Assembly (NCBI RefSeq): GCF_000498535.1
Contig: NZ_AVGG01000005.1
Span: 247,991-311,990, forward strand
Direction: 5' to 3'
Origin: Flavobacterium limnosediminis JC2902
GTDB lineage: Bacteria; Bacteroidota; Bacteroidia; Flavobacteriales; Flavobacteriaceae
Length of the DNA stretch: 64,000 nucleotides
Position numbers and translations under genes: made by a program. Below, piece by piece: positions 46,286 to 55,738 of this stretch. The notes under the pieces were generated by a model that was not told where the DNA came from, did not search any database, and was given only the letters and a program-made list of their open reading frames with translations. Numbering within the stretch: position 1 is the first letter of the stretch; the number at the start of each line of letters is the position of its first letter.

Positions 46286-48529
46286 ATGAAAAAAAATCTT
46301 TTAAAAGCATTTTCTATAAGCGCCCTTTTATTGGGCTGTTTTATTGCCAATGCTCAGGATGCCAAAACTTCAAAATACAATTACAATGAGGCTTTCGGCA
46401 ATAACTTTTACTCAAAAAACGGAACAGAAACCCGATCAGCCAGCGGACAACCCGGACCAAAATACTGGCAAAACAGGGCCGACTATAGTCTAACGGCAAC
46501 TTTAAACGAAGAAAACAACGAAATCACCGGTTCTGAAATTCTGACCTACACCAACAACAGTCCGGAAAAAATGAACTTTTTATGGATGCATCTGGATCAG
46601 AATCTGTTTAAAAAAGATTCGCGCGGAAACGCCGTGATTCCGGTAAAAGGAAGCCGAAATGGAGCCAGAGGTCAGGCTTTCGACGGAGGCCACAAAATAA
46701 AATCGGTAGCGGTTCTCAGTATTCAGAATGGAAAAACCGTTGAAAAAGAAGCGAAATATACCATCACCGATACCCGCATGCAAATCATTCTTCCGCAGGA
46801 ACTGAGTGCTAATGGGGGCTCCGTAAAAATAAAAATCAACTTTTCATTCATATCCCCTATTCACGGTTCGGACCGAATGGGAGTTTTAGACACCAAAAAC
46901 GGAAAGATATTTTCCGTGGCACAATGGTACCCTAGAATGTGTGTTTATGATGACGTTCGCGGTTGGGATACCCATCCCTATCTGGGCGCTGGTGAATTTT
47001 ATCTTGAGTACGGCGATTTTGATGTTGCCATTACAGCTCCGGCAAGCCATATTGTAGTTTGTTCCGGCGACTTACAGAATCCGAAAGAAGTATATACCAC
47101 AGAACAGCAACAACGTTGGGATCAGGCCAAGCAAAGTGAAAAAACGGTAATCATCCGCTCAGAAGACGAAATTAAAAATCCGTCATCACGACCTTCGGGA
47201 AAACCGACGCTAACCTGGAAATTCAAAATGAAGAATTCACGTGATGTATCATGGGCTTCATCGGCCGCTTTCATCATCGATGCTGCAAGAATTAATCTGC
47301 CAAGCGGAAAAAAATCCTTAGCCATCAGTGCCTATCCTTCGGAAAGCAGCGGAAACGGAGCCTGGGGGCGTTCAACGGAATACACGAAGGCATCCATAGA
47401 AAATTATTCTAAAAGATGGTTCGAATACCCCTATCCTGCCGCGGTTAATGTAGCTTCCAATGTAGGCGGAATGGAATATCCCGGAATTGTTTTTTGTTCG
47501 TATCGTTCCAAAGGGGAAGATTTATGGGGTGTAACCGATCACGAATTCGGACACTGCTGGTTCCCGATGATTGTAGGTTCCAATGAGCGTTTGTTCGCTT
47601 GGATGGATGAAGGTTTCAACACGTTCATTAACGGGCTAAGTTCTGAAGATTTCAATAACGGAGAATACAAACAGGAAAAGGGGAACATGCACCATGAAGC
47701 CCATACGTTAACCGATCCGGCCATCGAACCGATTATAAGCGCTCCCGATAATTTAAAAGAAGTCCGTTTGGGACTACTTGCCTACCATAAACCGGGAGAA
47801 GGACTGAACATGTTGCGTGAAATGTTAGGAAGTGAGCGATTTGACTACGCCTTCAGAACCTATGTAGAACGCTGGGCTTACAAACATCCGATGCCTGACG
47901 ACTTTTTCAGAACTATCGAAAATGTTGCGGGAGAAGATCTGAACTGGTTCTGGAGAAGCTGGTTCATAAACAACTGGCAATTGGATCAGGGAATCACAAA
48001 AGTAAAATATGTGAAAGGTGATGCTAAACAAGGTGCATTCATCACCATTGTAAATATGGAAAAAATGCCAATGCCTGTGGTTATGGACATCAAAACAAAA
48101 AGCGGTGCCGTTACCAGAGTAAAACTGCCGGTAGATATCTGGCAACGTAATGCGGAGTGGACTTTCAAACATGAATCGACAGAAGAATTAGAAAGTATCA
48201 CACTTGATCCGGACAAAAGAATGCCGGACATTAATGATGCAAACAATATTTGGACCCTTGCAAAAAACGGGATTGAAAAAGCACCGGATTTAAGCGCTTA
48301 CACCGGAAGCTTCTCAAGCAAACAAATTCCGATTAAAATCAGATTTACGCAGGAAAACGGGGAACTGATAATTAATTCCGAAGGAAGGCAACCCGTTTCT
48401 ATGGAAAACAAAGGAAAAGACAAATTCGTTTTTGAACAAATCAGAATGGAAGTACAGTTTAACGAAGCCAAAAATGCGCTCAGTATGAAATTAGGGGAAC
48501 AGAATTTTGAATTTACCCGTGATAATTAA
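46286..48529 (+). CDS. Exported M1 family metallopeptidase
   Basis: Zinc aminopeptidase-type enzyme, 747 residues. Signal peptide 1-23 (ANAQ). N-terminal beta domain ([19 protein letters not shown]), catalytic domain with GGMEYPG (variant of the GAMEN exopeptidase loop) near 395, HEFGHCW and, 18 residues on, Glu in WMDEGFNTF: complete M1 zinc site. The C-terminal 80 residues form a small extra domain. Acts in the periplasm or outside the cell. Own unit with terminator; a 230-bp AT-rich gap upstream has no recognised promoter. Confidence 0.9.
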   Translation: MKKNLLKAFSISALLLGCFIANAQDAKTSKYNYNEAFGNNFYSKNGTETRSASGQPGPKYWQNRADYSLTATLNEENNEITGSEILTYTNNSPEKMNFLWMHLDQNLFKKDSRGNAVIPVKGSRNGARGQAFDGGHKIKSVAVLSIQNGKTVEKEAKYTITDTRMQIILPQELSANGGSVKIKINFSFISPIHGSDRMGVLDTKNGKIFSVAQWYPRMCVYDDVRGWDTHPYLGAGEFYLEYGDFDVAITAPASHIVVCSGDLQNPKEVYTTEQQQRWDQAKQSEKTVIIRSEDEIKNPSSRPSGKPTLTWKFKMKNSRDVSWASSAAFIIDAARINLPSGKKSLAISAYPSESSGNGAWGRSTEYTKASIENYSKRWFEYPYPAAVNVASNVGGMEYPGIVFCSYRSKGEDLWGVTDHEFGHCWFPMIVGSNERLFAWMDEGFNTFINGLSSEDFNNGEYKQEKGNMHHEAHTLTDPAIEPIISAPDNLKEVRLGLLAYHKPGEGLNMLREMLGSERFDYAFRTYVERWAYKHPMPDDFFRTIENVAGEDLNWFWRSWFINNWQLDQGITKVKYVKGDAKQGAFITIVNMEKMPMPVVMDIKTKSGAVTRVKLPVDIWQRNAEWTFKHESTEELESITLDPDKRMPDINDANNIWTLAKNGIEKAPDLSAYTGSFSSKQIPIKIRFTQENGELIINSEGRQPVSMENKGKDKFVFEQIRMEVQFNEAKNALSMKLGEQNFEFTRDN

Positions 48530-48554
48530 TACAGAATTCTTTTTGATTCAAAAT

Positions 48555-48586
48555 AAAAAACATCAGTATTCGCTGATGTTTTTTTT
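48555..48586 (+). terminator. Intrinsic terminator
   Basis: AAAAAACATCAG / CTGATGTTTTTT stem, 6-nt loop, T8, after the M1 gene. Confidence 0.85.
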
Positions 48587-48592
48587 ATTACT

Positions 48593-48600
48593 TATGTTTG
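48593..48600 (+). promoter_or_regulatory. -7 box of the OmpA-family gene
   Basis: TAtgTTTG, exact consensus, 16 bp before the ATG; -33 would fall in the preceding terminator and shows no TTG. Confidence 0.4.
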
Positions 48601-48616
48601 TAAGAACAATTTTACT

Positions 48617-49471
48617 ATGAAAAGCATCTGTTTTTTTCTGATTTTCGGCTTATCTTCACAAGTTATGTTTTCACAGGAAAGTGTTTCGTTTTATTTTGAA
48701 AACAATAAAGCCGAATTAAGAAATGAAGAAATAAACAAATTGAGTAATTGGATTGATTCAAATAAAAATTCCAAAATACTTTCTATTATAGGTTCAACAG
48801 ATAAAAAAGGAACTACCGAATCAAACAAAAATTTATCTTTAAAAAGAGTAGATTTTTTGATAAAAACTATTGAGAATCGAATAAAATACAGAGCCGATTT
48901 CAAAACTATTGGCTTAGGTGAAAAAGAATCTGAATTATCAGACAATGCATTAGACAGGAAAGTCACTATCTATTATGTGCAGGAACACCAATTCGATTTA
49001 GAAGAATTTATCATTAACGATTTTATCGTTTCTGAAAAGATTGACACGTTAAAAATAACACGTTTCGATGAATTAAAATTATCAAAAAAATCAAGCCTTA
49101 ATGAAATTACAGAAGTAACACCAAATGCAACTTTATTTTCCTTAGAAGGAATAGAATTTCAATTTGATTCAGATATTCTGCTTAGCACTGCAAAAAGAAA
49201 TCTGTTGAAATGGGTGTCTTTATTAAATCAAAAACCTAACCTGAAAATTATTATTATCGGACATATATGTTGCGTTCCGAGAGACGATTTTAAATTGTCT
49301 TCAAGGAGAGCAAAATCGGTTAAAAATTATTTCATTCAACAGGGAATTTCAGAAGAACGTTTACAGTATCTGGGTTATGGTTCTTCAAAACCCAAATATA
49401 GTATCCCGGAAAATAATGGTTATGAAGCTTTAATGAACCGAAGAGTAGAAATTTTAATTCTAGATAAATAA
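48617..49471 (+). CDS. Exported protein with two OmpA-like peptidoglycan-binding domains
   Basis: 284 residues: signal peptide 1-19 (MFSQ), no lipobox. The C-terminal OmpA domain (about 178-284) is recognisable by IEFQFDSDILL, IIGHICC, LSSRRAKSVKNYFIQQGI and MNRRVEI. Residues 22-118 repeat the same pattern in diverged form (VSFYFENNKAELRNEEIN, IGSTDKKGT, NLSLKRVDFLIK, LDRKVTIYY). So it is a tandem OmpA-domain protein without beta-barrel, probably periplasmic and peptidoglycan-bound. GHICCVPRDD lacks the common Asp in GHTD and may bind diaminopimelate less well. Confidence 0.8.
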   Translation: MKSICFFLIFGLSSQVMFSQESVSFYFENNKAELRNEEINKLSNWIDSNKNSKILSIIGSTDKKGTTESNKNLSLKRVDFLIKTIENRIKYRADFKTIGLGEKESELSDNALDRKVTIYYVQEHQFDLEEFIINDFIVSEKIDTLKITRFDELKLSKKSSLNEITEVTPNATLFSLEGIEFQFDSDILLSTAKRNLLKWVSLLNQKPNLKIIIIGHICCVPRDDFKLSSRRAKSVKNYFIQQGISEERLQYLGYGSSKPKYSIPENNGYEALMNRRVEILILDK

Positions 49472-49488
49472 CGGCGTAGTATTTATAT

Positions 49489-49496
49489 TATATTTG
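49489..49496 (+). promoter_or_regulatory. -7 box of the second GIN gene
   Basis: TAtaTTTG, exact consensus, 23 bp before the ATG chosen for the GIN protein; no TTG at -33. Confidence 0.4.
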
Positions 49497-49519
49497 TGAA
49501 AACTAAAGATTGTAACCCA

Positions 49520-50356
49520 ATGAAAAAAATACATTTCCTGCTTATTGCATTAGTACTTACATCGGTTTGTTTCGCTCAGAAAAAGGAAAAAATTAAAGGC
49601 TCCAAAATTGTAACCGTTACCCAAAAAGAAGTGCAGTCTTTTGAAAGTCTAGAGATTGAAGACAATCTTGAAATTTTCCTAATAAAAGGTGAAAAGCAAG
49701 GTATTGAGATTGAAGCTGACGACAATCTGCACGATGTTTTAAAATATGAAATGGTTGGAAACGCGTTGCGCCTTAGTTCGACCAAAGAAGTGACCGGAGC
49801 CAAAAAGTTCAGCGTAAGGGTCACCTACACAGACAATCTGAAATTGATTACACTGAAACAGGAAGCCCAATTGAATTCGTTGGCCGATTTACAATTAAAG
49901 GAAATCACCATAAAAAATTACGATTATTCCAAATCGTATTTAAACGTGAAGTCTACTCATTTCACCTTGTTAATGAATGATAAATCTAAGGCCGAATTAA
50001 ATGTGAAATCGGAATCCGCTACTTTAGAATTAAGCAAGAATGCCGAATTAAAAGCGCTGGTAGCCACACAGAATTTAAAAATGGATCTTTATCAGAAAAC
50101 AACCGCCAATGTTGAAGGAGAAGCTGCCGAATCAAAAATACGCTTGGACAACACTTCAAAACTGGAGGCAAAAAAACTAATTGTGGCGGACATGGAATTG
50201 GTTGCCGAATCCTATTCAAACGCGAATGTAAATGCCAGTAAAACCATCAGCATTTCGGCAACTGGAAAATCGGAAATCCAATTATTCGGTGCTCCAAAAG
50301 TAAACATGATCAACTTTGCAGACAACGCAATTCTGTACAAGAAGCAGCTGCAATAA
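49520..50356 (+). CDS. GIN domain (DUF2807) exported protein
   Basis: 278 residues with this start: MKKIHFLLIALVLTSVCFAQ is a complete signal peptide. An in-frame ATG eight codons upstream lies inside the predicted promoter. The mature part is the GIN beta-helix, opening VTQKEVQSFESLEIEDNLEIF and containing IEIEADDNLHDVLKYEM, comparable with VEADDNLHEGI in the lipoprotein at 45315-46055. Here the Ser-Gly ladders are replaced by Lys/Glu-Leu ladders. No lipid anchor. Function unknown. Confidence 0.82.
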   Translation: MKKIHFLLIALVLTSVCFAQKKEKIKGSKIVTVTQKEVQSFESLEIEDNLEIFLIKGEKQGIEIEADDNLHDVLKYEMVGNALRLSSTKEVTGAKKFSVRVTYTDNLKLITLKQEAQLNSLADLQLKEITIKNYDYSKSYLNVKSTHFTLLMNDKSKAELNVKSESATLELSKNAELKALVATQNLKMDLYQKTTANVEGEAAESKIRLDNTSKLEAKKLIVADMELVAESYSNANVNASKTISISATGKSEIQLFGAPKVNMINFADNAILYKKQLQ

Positions 50357-50375
50357 CTCAATACTTCAATGCCAT

Positions 50376-50415
50376 AAAAAAACACCTGAATGATAAATAC
50401 AGGTGTTTTTTTTTT
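50376..50415. terminator. Bidirectional terminator
   Basis: AAAAAAACACCTG / CAGGTGTTTTTTT stem with T-runs on both strands between convergent genes. Confidence 0.85.
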
Positions 50416-50418
50416 ATT

Positions 50419-51234
50419 TTAATAATTCCATTGTCGTTGTCTGTCCAACTCTTTCATTTCATCGATTTCCTCTGTCGGGATTACTTTCAGAAAAGAAGGA
50501 TGCTGTTCGATTGCGTATTCAATTTTTTCTACAATTTCATCAATCGTTTCATTCTCATAATCGATTTGCAACGGCTCCTTAATGATGAAGGACTGCAAAA
50601 TCCCTTTTTTCTTTAACCGTAACCCTTTGCGGTCAAACGAGCGTCGAAAACCATCGATTACAATCGGAACCACTATTGGTTTGTGTTGCTTGATAATATG
50701 TGCAGTCCCTTTTCGGACCGGTTTAAAGGATTTCGTTGTCCCCTGCGGAAAGGTAATTACCCAACCGTCGGCCAATGCAATTTTAATATTCTCCGTATCA
50801 TTGGGATTTACTTCTTTCTTCTCGTGTTCGGCCACATCCTTTCCTCCTGCTCTCCAGGTCCGTTCAACGGTGATGGCGCCAACGTACGATAAAATCCTTG
50901 GTAACAATCCTGCCTGCATGGTTTCTTTGGCCGCTACGTAATAGATATTCAGCTTTGGATTCCATAGATATAATACGTTTTTAATATTGTCTTCACGCCC
51001 TTTCAAACTGGCGTTAAAGACGTGAAACATGGCTACCACATCCGCAAAATACGTTTGGTGATTTGATATAAAAAGTACATTTCTGTCCGGTAACGCTCTT
51101 ATAATCTCAGAGCCCTCAATATGCAATTCATTGAAACCGCGGTAACGCCTGTGTGTTAATGCGCCGAAAACACGAATTAACCATTTCTTGATGAAAAGTA
51201 TATGACCGAAAGGATTTCTTTTAAACAATCCCAT
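50419..51234 (-). CDS. 1-acyl-glycerol-3-phosphate acyltransferase-like protein
   Basis: PlsC/LPLAT superfamily, 271 residues. Catalytic block ISNHQTYFADV: His and Asp are separated by five residues rather than the canonical four (HX4D), an oddity. Later blocks ITFPQGTTKSFKPVRKGTA (glycerophosphate-binding, usually FPEGTRS) and VVPIVIDGFRRSF fit the family. Peripheral inner-membrane enzyme of phospholipid synthesis by family; exact acceptor unknown. It lies 52 bp after the Nudix gene on the same strand. Confidence 0.82.
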   Translation of the reverse strand: MGLFKRNPFGHILFIKKWLIRVFGALTHRRYRGFNELHIEGSEIIRALPDRNVLFISNHQTYFADVVAMFHVFNASLKGREDNIKNVLYLWNPKLNIYYVAAKETMQAGLLPRILSYVGAITVERTWRAGGKDVAEHEKKEVNPNDTENIKIALADGWVITFPQGTTKSFKPVRKGTAHIIKQHKPIVVPIVIDGFRRSFDRKGLRLKKKGILQSFIIKEPLQIDYENETIDEIVEKIEYAIEQHPSFLKVIPTEEIDEMKELDRQRQWNY

Positions 51235-51286
51235 AATATTCTTACATTAGTTCCTGGAAAAGACTGCAAATTTAAGAAAAACTGTG

Positions 51287-51928
51287 CTAATACAATACTT
51301 TTCTGATGGTTTCTTTAAGCTCACTCATCATCATCGCCGTGGCTCCCCAAACCACATATTTATCCACATTAAAAACGGGAACCTTAATATTTTCGGCATA
51401 AGAAGTTGACATAACGACTTTGGTAATTATGCTGTCGTCCAATAAATCCCTTAATGGCAATTCAAGTACTCTTTTTACTTCATAGGGACTCGGAAAAAAA
51501 GTAACTTCTTCATGAACAACCCCCAAAAAAGGGGATACTAGAAAATTACTGGGAGGTATGTACAATTCACTGAAGGGTTTTATTATTTCAATTACATCAG
51601 GCTTCACTCCTATCTCTTCATGCGTTTCCCGAAGTGCCGTGAATTGAAGATCGATATCCGTCGGTTCCACTTTTCCTCCCGGGAAAGCAATTTGGGAAGC
51701 ATGTATTCCCGGATAGGAATTTCTGACAATCAAAGCCAGATGCACTTCCTTGTTTCTGGGGTATAAAAGCATCATGACAGCAGCCTTTCGGGGGTCTTTG
51801 TCCAAATACTCCTTTGAAGAAAGTGAAGAAATTCTCTCAAGAGGCGCCATTTTAAGGTGCGCTTCCACAGATGGCAACTTTTCTTTTTCTATTTTTGGAA
51901 TGTATTTCAAAAAATCAGAAAAATCCAT
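51287..51928 (-). CDS. CoA pyrophosphatase (Nudix hydrolase)
   Basis: Nudix hydrolase of 213 residues with the start MDFSDFLKYIPKI; an in-frame ATG eight codons upstream is possible. The Nudix box runs from GGKVEP to REThEEIGV (G-x5-E-x7-RE-x2-EE-x-G). Upstream, LYPRNKEVHLALIVRNSYPGIHASQIAFPGGK contains the CoA-pyrophosphatase signature (x3-S-QiaFPGG). Hydrolyses CoA or derivatives to 4'-phosphopantetheine and 3',5'-ADP. Precedes the acyltransferase; both act on acyl/CoA metabolism. Confidence 0.87.
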   Translation of the reverse strand: MDFSDFLKYIPKIEKEKLPSVEAHLKMAPLERISSLSSKEYLDKDPRKAAVMMLLYPRNKEVHLALIVRNSYPGIHASQIAFPGGKVEPTDIDLQFTALRETHEEIGVKPDVIEIIKPFSELYIPPSNFLVSPFLGVVHEEVTFFPSPYEVKRVLELPLRDLLDDSIITKVVMSTSYAENIKVPVFNVDKYVVWGATAMMMSELKETIRKVLY

Positions 51929-52003
51929 TATATTTATTTTTTTATCAACCAACTATAAAGTTACCCCAAAAATTAGTTTTAACAAACTTATATTAAAAGA
52001 AAG

Positions 52004-52447
52004 ATGTTTAGCAAAGAAGAAGCACAACAAATAAAAAAAGAATTCTGGACAGCTTTCGCAGAGGCCTATCCCCGAAAATGGATGCTGTATGACACCAAAA
52101 TAAAGGATTTCACGTTTAAGTTTTATGTAGACAATAAAAAGGCACAGGTTTTAATCGACATCGAACCCAAGGACGAGGAAAAAAGAAAAATATACTACGA
52201 GAAAATCGAATCACTGAAAACCATCCTATTGGAAGAATACCTTGATGATGCCGTCTTTGAAAGAAACTTCTACCTTGAAACCGGAAAGTGCATTAGTAAG
52301 ATATGGGTCGAAAAAAACGGAATCAGTTTGTTCAACAAAGCCTCATGGAATGACATTTTCGACTTCTTCAACGAAAAGATGGATGCCTTCGAACGCTTTT
52401 TTTATGAATACGAAGATTATATACGTGATCTGGAAATCAACACTTAA
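52004..52447 (+). CDS. DUF4268 domain protein
   Basis: 147 residues, cytoplasmic. MFSKEEAQQIKKEFWTAFAE and the KIKDFTFKFYVDNKKAQVLIDIE core with closing FFYEYEDYIRD match DUF4268 proteins, small Bacteroidota proteins of the nuclease-like alpha/beta type whose function is unknown; the domain elsewhere is fused to restriction-type nucleases. Here it is stand-alone. Divergent from the Nudix gene and 21 bp upstream of the large TPR/repeat gene, so possibly in the same transcript. Confidence 0.8.
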   Translation: MFSKEEAQQIKKEFWTAFAEAYPRKWMLYDTKIKDFTFKFYVDNKKAQVLIDIEPKDEEKRKIYYEKIESLKTILLEEYLDDAVFERNFYLETGKCISKIWVEKNGISLFNKASWNDIFDFFNEKMDAFERFFYEYEDYIRDLEINT

Positions 52448-52468
52448 AACCAAAAACCAGCCATATAA

Positions 52469-55400
52469 ATGAGAAAATTAATCATCGCCCTGCTATTGGG
52501 TTCTTCCTCGGGTGTTTATTCGCAAAGTGCTTATTCGCATAAAGACTATTCCTTTGTCTATCAGAATGATTCCATCATAAAAAAGGGAATTTCTCTGTAT
52601 GAGAGCCAAAAATATGATGAATCGATTAAGGAATTTGATAAAATAGAAAAAACCGATCCACGGTTTCTGGATGCGCAGTATGAAAAAGCACTATCGCTTT
52701 ATGCCATGAAAAAAAACGAGGAATTTGAAAAACTGATGAACGATTTACAACAAAAAAATCAGTTTGAAAAATCGCCTAATTTATATACGCTGTACGGTAA
52801 TTATTTAAGTGATGCCAAACGTTACGACGAGGCCGAAAAAATCTTCCTCGAAGGAGAAAAACTTCTGGGTAATTCCTCCAATTTTCTCTATAATTTTGCC
52901 ATTCTTTATATCCGAAAAGAAGAATCACAAAAGAGTATCGAATTGCTTAAAAAAGTGATTGTTAAAAATCCGAATCATGCTTCGGCTCATTATTTCCTGG
53001 GATTTTTAGCTCTTGAAAACGGTAACATCACTGAAGGAACCCTGGCATTGCTGAGTTACATCACATTGGCACCTGACGGAAAATACGCCAAAGAAGCGGT
53101 ATTAAAACTGAACAAAAAATTCGGTGAAAATTATCTGGAAAAAGGCAAACTTGTTTTTTCGAAATCGGGTGACAATTTTGAGGAAATCGATGTTATTTTA
53201 AGAAATCAACTGCCATTAAAAAAAGCTTACAAGGTAAAATCTGACTTTGACGATATCGTAATCCGTCAGGTTCAGGCAGTTGTTGAATACACAAAAGAGC
53301 ATAAATCCGGTGATGGCTTTTTCGAAAGCACTTATCTTCCCTGGATTAAAGACATTGCCGAAAAGAATTATTTTGAAGGACTTTCCTATTATATCTTATT
53401 GAGTCTGGAAGACGATTTGGGCAAAAAACTGACTTCCCACAAAAAAGAAATTCAGGGCTTTCAGCAGAAATACATCGAAACGGATTTCTGGAGAATGTTT
53501 GCTACGCGAAAAACAGAACATTTCGGAGAAACGAAAGAGGTTTTGGTGTACCTGAAAGACAATGTTCCTTATGTGGTGGGGACCTATGTTGACGGTAAAA
53601 AAGAAGGAAAATTCAAGTTGCTTGACGAATACGGTAACGTTTCCGGCGAACTGAATTTTAAAAATGATCTTTCGGAAGGTGTTCAGAAATACTTTAACAG
53701 TAAAGGACAACTTATTGAGGAAAGAACCTATATCAACAACAAACTGGAAGGTAAAAAAACAGAATATTTCGAAAACGGAAATATCAGTACCATCGAAAAC
53801 TATAAAGATGATAAATTAGAAGGAGTTTCCTCGACTTATCATATAAACGGGGGGAAATATTGCGAACTGAACTTTAACGACGGGAAAGAAAACGGCATAT
53901 TAACCTGTTATTATCCCAATGGCAAGGTAAAATCTTCCATTTCTTATAAGGAAGGAAAAGTTGACGGTCAATACATCAAGTACAACGAAGTGGGTGATAT
54001 TGAGGAAGAAGGAACTTACGCTAACGGAGAACTGAACGGAAAATACACTACTTATTTCAGCAAAAAGGATATCAAATCCGAAATAACATACGTGAACGGA
54101 AAGGCCAACGGCGTTTCTAAAAAATATTTCAACAACGGAAGTATCGAAGAAGAAAACACCTATGAAAACGGAGATCTTCTGAAAACAACAGAATATTATC
54201 CTACCGGAAAAAAATCGAAAGAAGGCATCTATACTGATAAAGGAGAATCAGAAGTGTATTCCTATTTTGATGAAAACGAAAACAAATACTTCGAAGGAAA
54301 GTACCGTAAAAATGAATTGAAAAGTGTGTTTCAGTTTACTAAAAACAATCCGAAACCCACTCCAATCAACATTAACAAAAAACCGGTACAATTCAGAAAT
54401 TTCAACGGAGAGGTTATAATCACCGGTGAATTTGAAAAAGGGTTCAAAAACAAAACATGGGAGCAAAAGTTCTCCAACGGTGTAGTCAAATTCAAGGAAA
54501 CCTACAACAAAGGAACTCAGGAGGGCGTAACCTATAACTACAACAGAGACGGTTCATTAAACTCGATTACCAATTATGCCGATAATAAGATAAACGGTCT
54601 GTATGAAAGTTACGAATACGGTATTCAGGATGAGATGATTTATTTTGAAAACGGCGAAAAAAGCGGTCCTTATAAAACATTTTTTGCTGACGGAACCACC
54701 GAAACAGAAGGTTTTTACGATAATGACGAACTCAACTGTGACAAATCGGAATATTGGCTGAGCGGCAAACTGAAATCCAAAACCACTTTTAAGGATGGTG
54801 AAATTACATCTTTCAAAAGATTTGACACCAACGGCGAACCAAACAGTACTTTAGATTACAAAAACCGCAGCGGCAATCTTACTGTATCACTTTTCAATGG
54901 TACCGTAACAGAAAACTACGACATGGTTAACGGCTACTTTAACGGTAAATACATCGAGAAAGACAAAGACAACAACCTTATTGCGGAAGGGGAATTCGTA
55001 AACGGCATGCGCCACAATTATATGAAATTCTATGGCCCTGCCGGAAAACTGTCCTATGAAAGACCTTACTATTCAGGAGTACTTCACGGACTTAACAAAC
55101 AATATGACCTGGCAGGAAATTTAAGAATAGCCGATGAATACGTTTACGGAGATGAGTACGGAAAAACAACCCGATACTACCATAATAAATCAAAAGTATA
55201 CGAGTATACACAGCTGAACAACCTTATGGAGGGCGATTATACTTATTACAATCAAAAAGGAGAAGATATCCTGATTGTCGGCTATCAGAATAATGCCCCA
55301 AAATATTATATTAAAAAAGGTAAAGACGGACAATTGAATGATAAACATGAGATTACCGGGGAATCGGCAGAAATTACTTCCCACTATCCTAACGGAAAAC

Positions 55401-55738
55401 TGGCTATTACACTGACGCTTGACAAAGGAGCTCTGAATGGGAAATTCATCATCAACAACACGGAAGGAAAACCTGAAATAACAACCACTTACAAGAAAAA
55501 CTTTTCCGAAGGCGAACGTTACGAATACTACGCAAACGGAAACATATACAAAGTTGAGCGTTTAAAATCAGGGGATTTCGAAGGTTTACAGGAATATTTC
55601 GCAGAAAACGGTAACCGAATACTGACTGCCAATTATAAAGACAATAATTTACACGGTGATGTGGTTCTTTACAAAGACAATAAACCTGTGGTAACAAAAA
55701 AATACGACACAAATGAATTGGTCCAAATCATTAAATAG
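52469..55738 (+). CDS. Exported TPR and YwqK/MORN-like repeat protein
   Basis: 1089 residues. Signal peptide 1-19 (GVYSQ), no lipobox. Residues 30-250 contain about five TPR units (LYTLYGNYLSDAKRYDEAEK, HYFLGFLALENGNITEGTLA). From about 370 to the end run some 25 repeats of roughly 23 residues with the pattern Y-x-NG-x-x-x-G-x-x-x-x-Y, as in YwqK/MORN-like beta-hairpin ladders (YFENGNISTIENYKDDKLEG, YYPNGKVKSSISYKEGKVDG). Annotation pipelines often call this antitoxin YwqK; nothing here supports a toxin-antitoxin role. Its end overlaps the next gene by 26 bp. Probably a long periplasmic or surface scaffold. Confidence 0.85.
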   Translation: MRKLIIALLLGSSSGVYSQSAYSHKDYSFVYQNDSIIKKGISLYESQKYDESIKEFDKIEKTDPRFLDAQYEKALSLYAMKKNEEFEKLMNDLQQKNQFEKSPNLYTLYGNYLSDAKRYDEAEKIFLEGEKLLGNSSNFLYNFAILYIRKEESQKSIELLKKVIVKNPNHASAHYFLGFLALENGNITEGTLALLSYITLAPDGKYAKEAVLKLNKKFGENYLEKGKLVFSKSGDNFEEIDVILRNQLPLKKAYKVKSDFDDIVIRQVQAVVEYTKEHKSGDGFFESTYLPWIKDIAEKNYFEGLSYYILLSLEDDLGKKLTSHKKEIQGFQQKYIETDFWRMFATRKTEHFGETKEVLVYLKDNVPYVVGTYVDGKKEGKFKLLDEYGNVSGELNFKNDLSEGVQKYFNSKGQLIEERTYINNKLEGKKTEYFENGNISTIENYKDDKLEGVSSTYHINGGKYCELNFNDGKENGILTCYYPNGKVKSSISYKEGKVDGQYIKYNEVGDIEEEGTYANGELNGKYTTYFSKKDIKSEITYVNGKANGVSKKYFNNGSIEEENTYENGDLLKTTEYYPTGKKSKEGIYTDKGESEVYSYFDENENKYFEGKYRKNELKSVFQFTKNNPKPTPININKKPVQFRNFNGEVIITGEFEKGFKNKTWEQKFSNGVVKFKETYNKGTQEGVTYNYNRDGSLNSITNYADNKINGLYESYEYGIQDEMIYFENGEKSGPYKTFFADGTTETEGFYDNDELNCDKSEYWLSGKLKSKTTFKDGEITSFKRFDTNGEPNSTLDYKNRSGNLTVSLFNGTVTENYDMVNGYFNGKYIEKDKDNNLIAEGEFVNGMRHNYMKFYGPAGKLSYERPYYSGVLHGLNKQYDLAGNLRIADEYVYGDEYGKTTRYYHNKSKVYEYTQLNNLMEGDYTYYNQKGEDILIVGYQNNAPKYYIKKGKDGQLNDKHEITGESAEITSHYPNGKLAITLTLDKGALNGKFIINNTEGKPEITTTYKKNFSEGERYEYYANGNIYKVERLKSGDFEGLQEYFAENGNRILTANYKDNNLHGDVVLYKDNKPVVTKKYDTNELVQIIK

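Noticed and set aside
52469..55738. Antitoxin of a toxin-antitoxin pair, as YwqK-repeat proteins are often labelled
   Set aside because: The protein is exported, over 1000 residues long and operonic with transglutaminase-like genes; no toxin is present.
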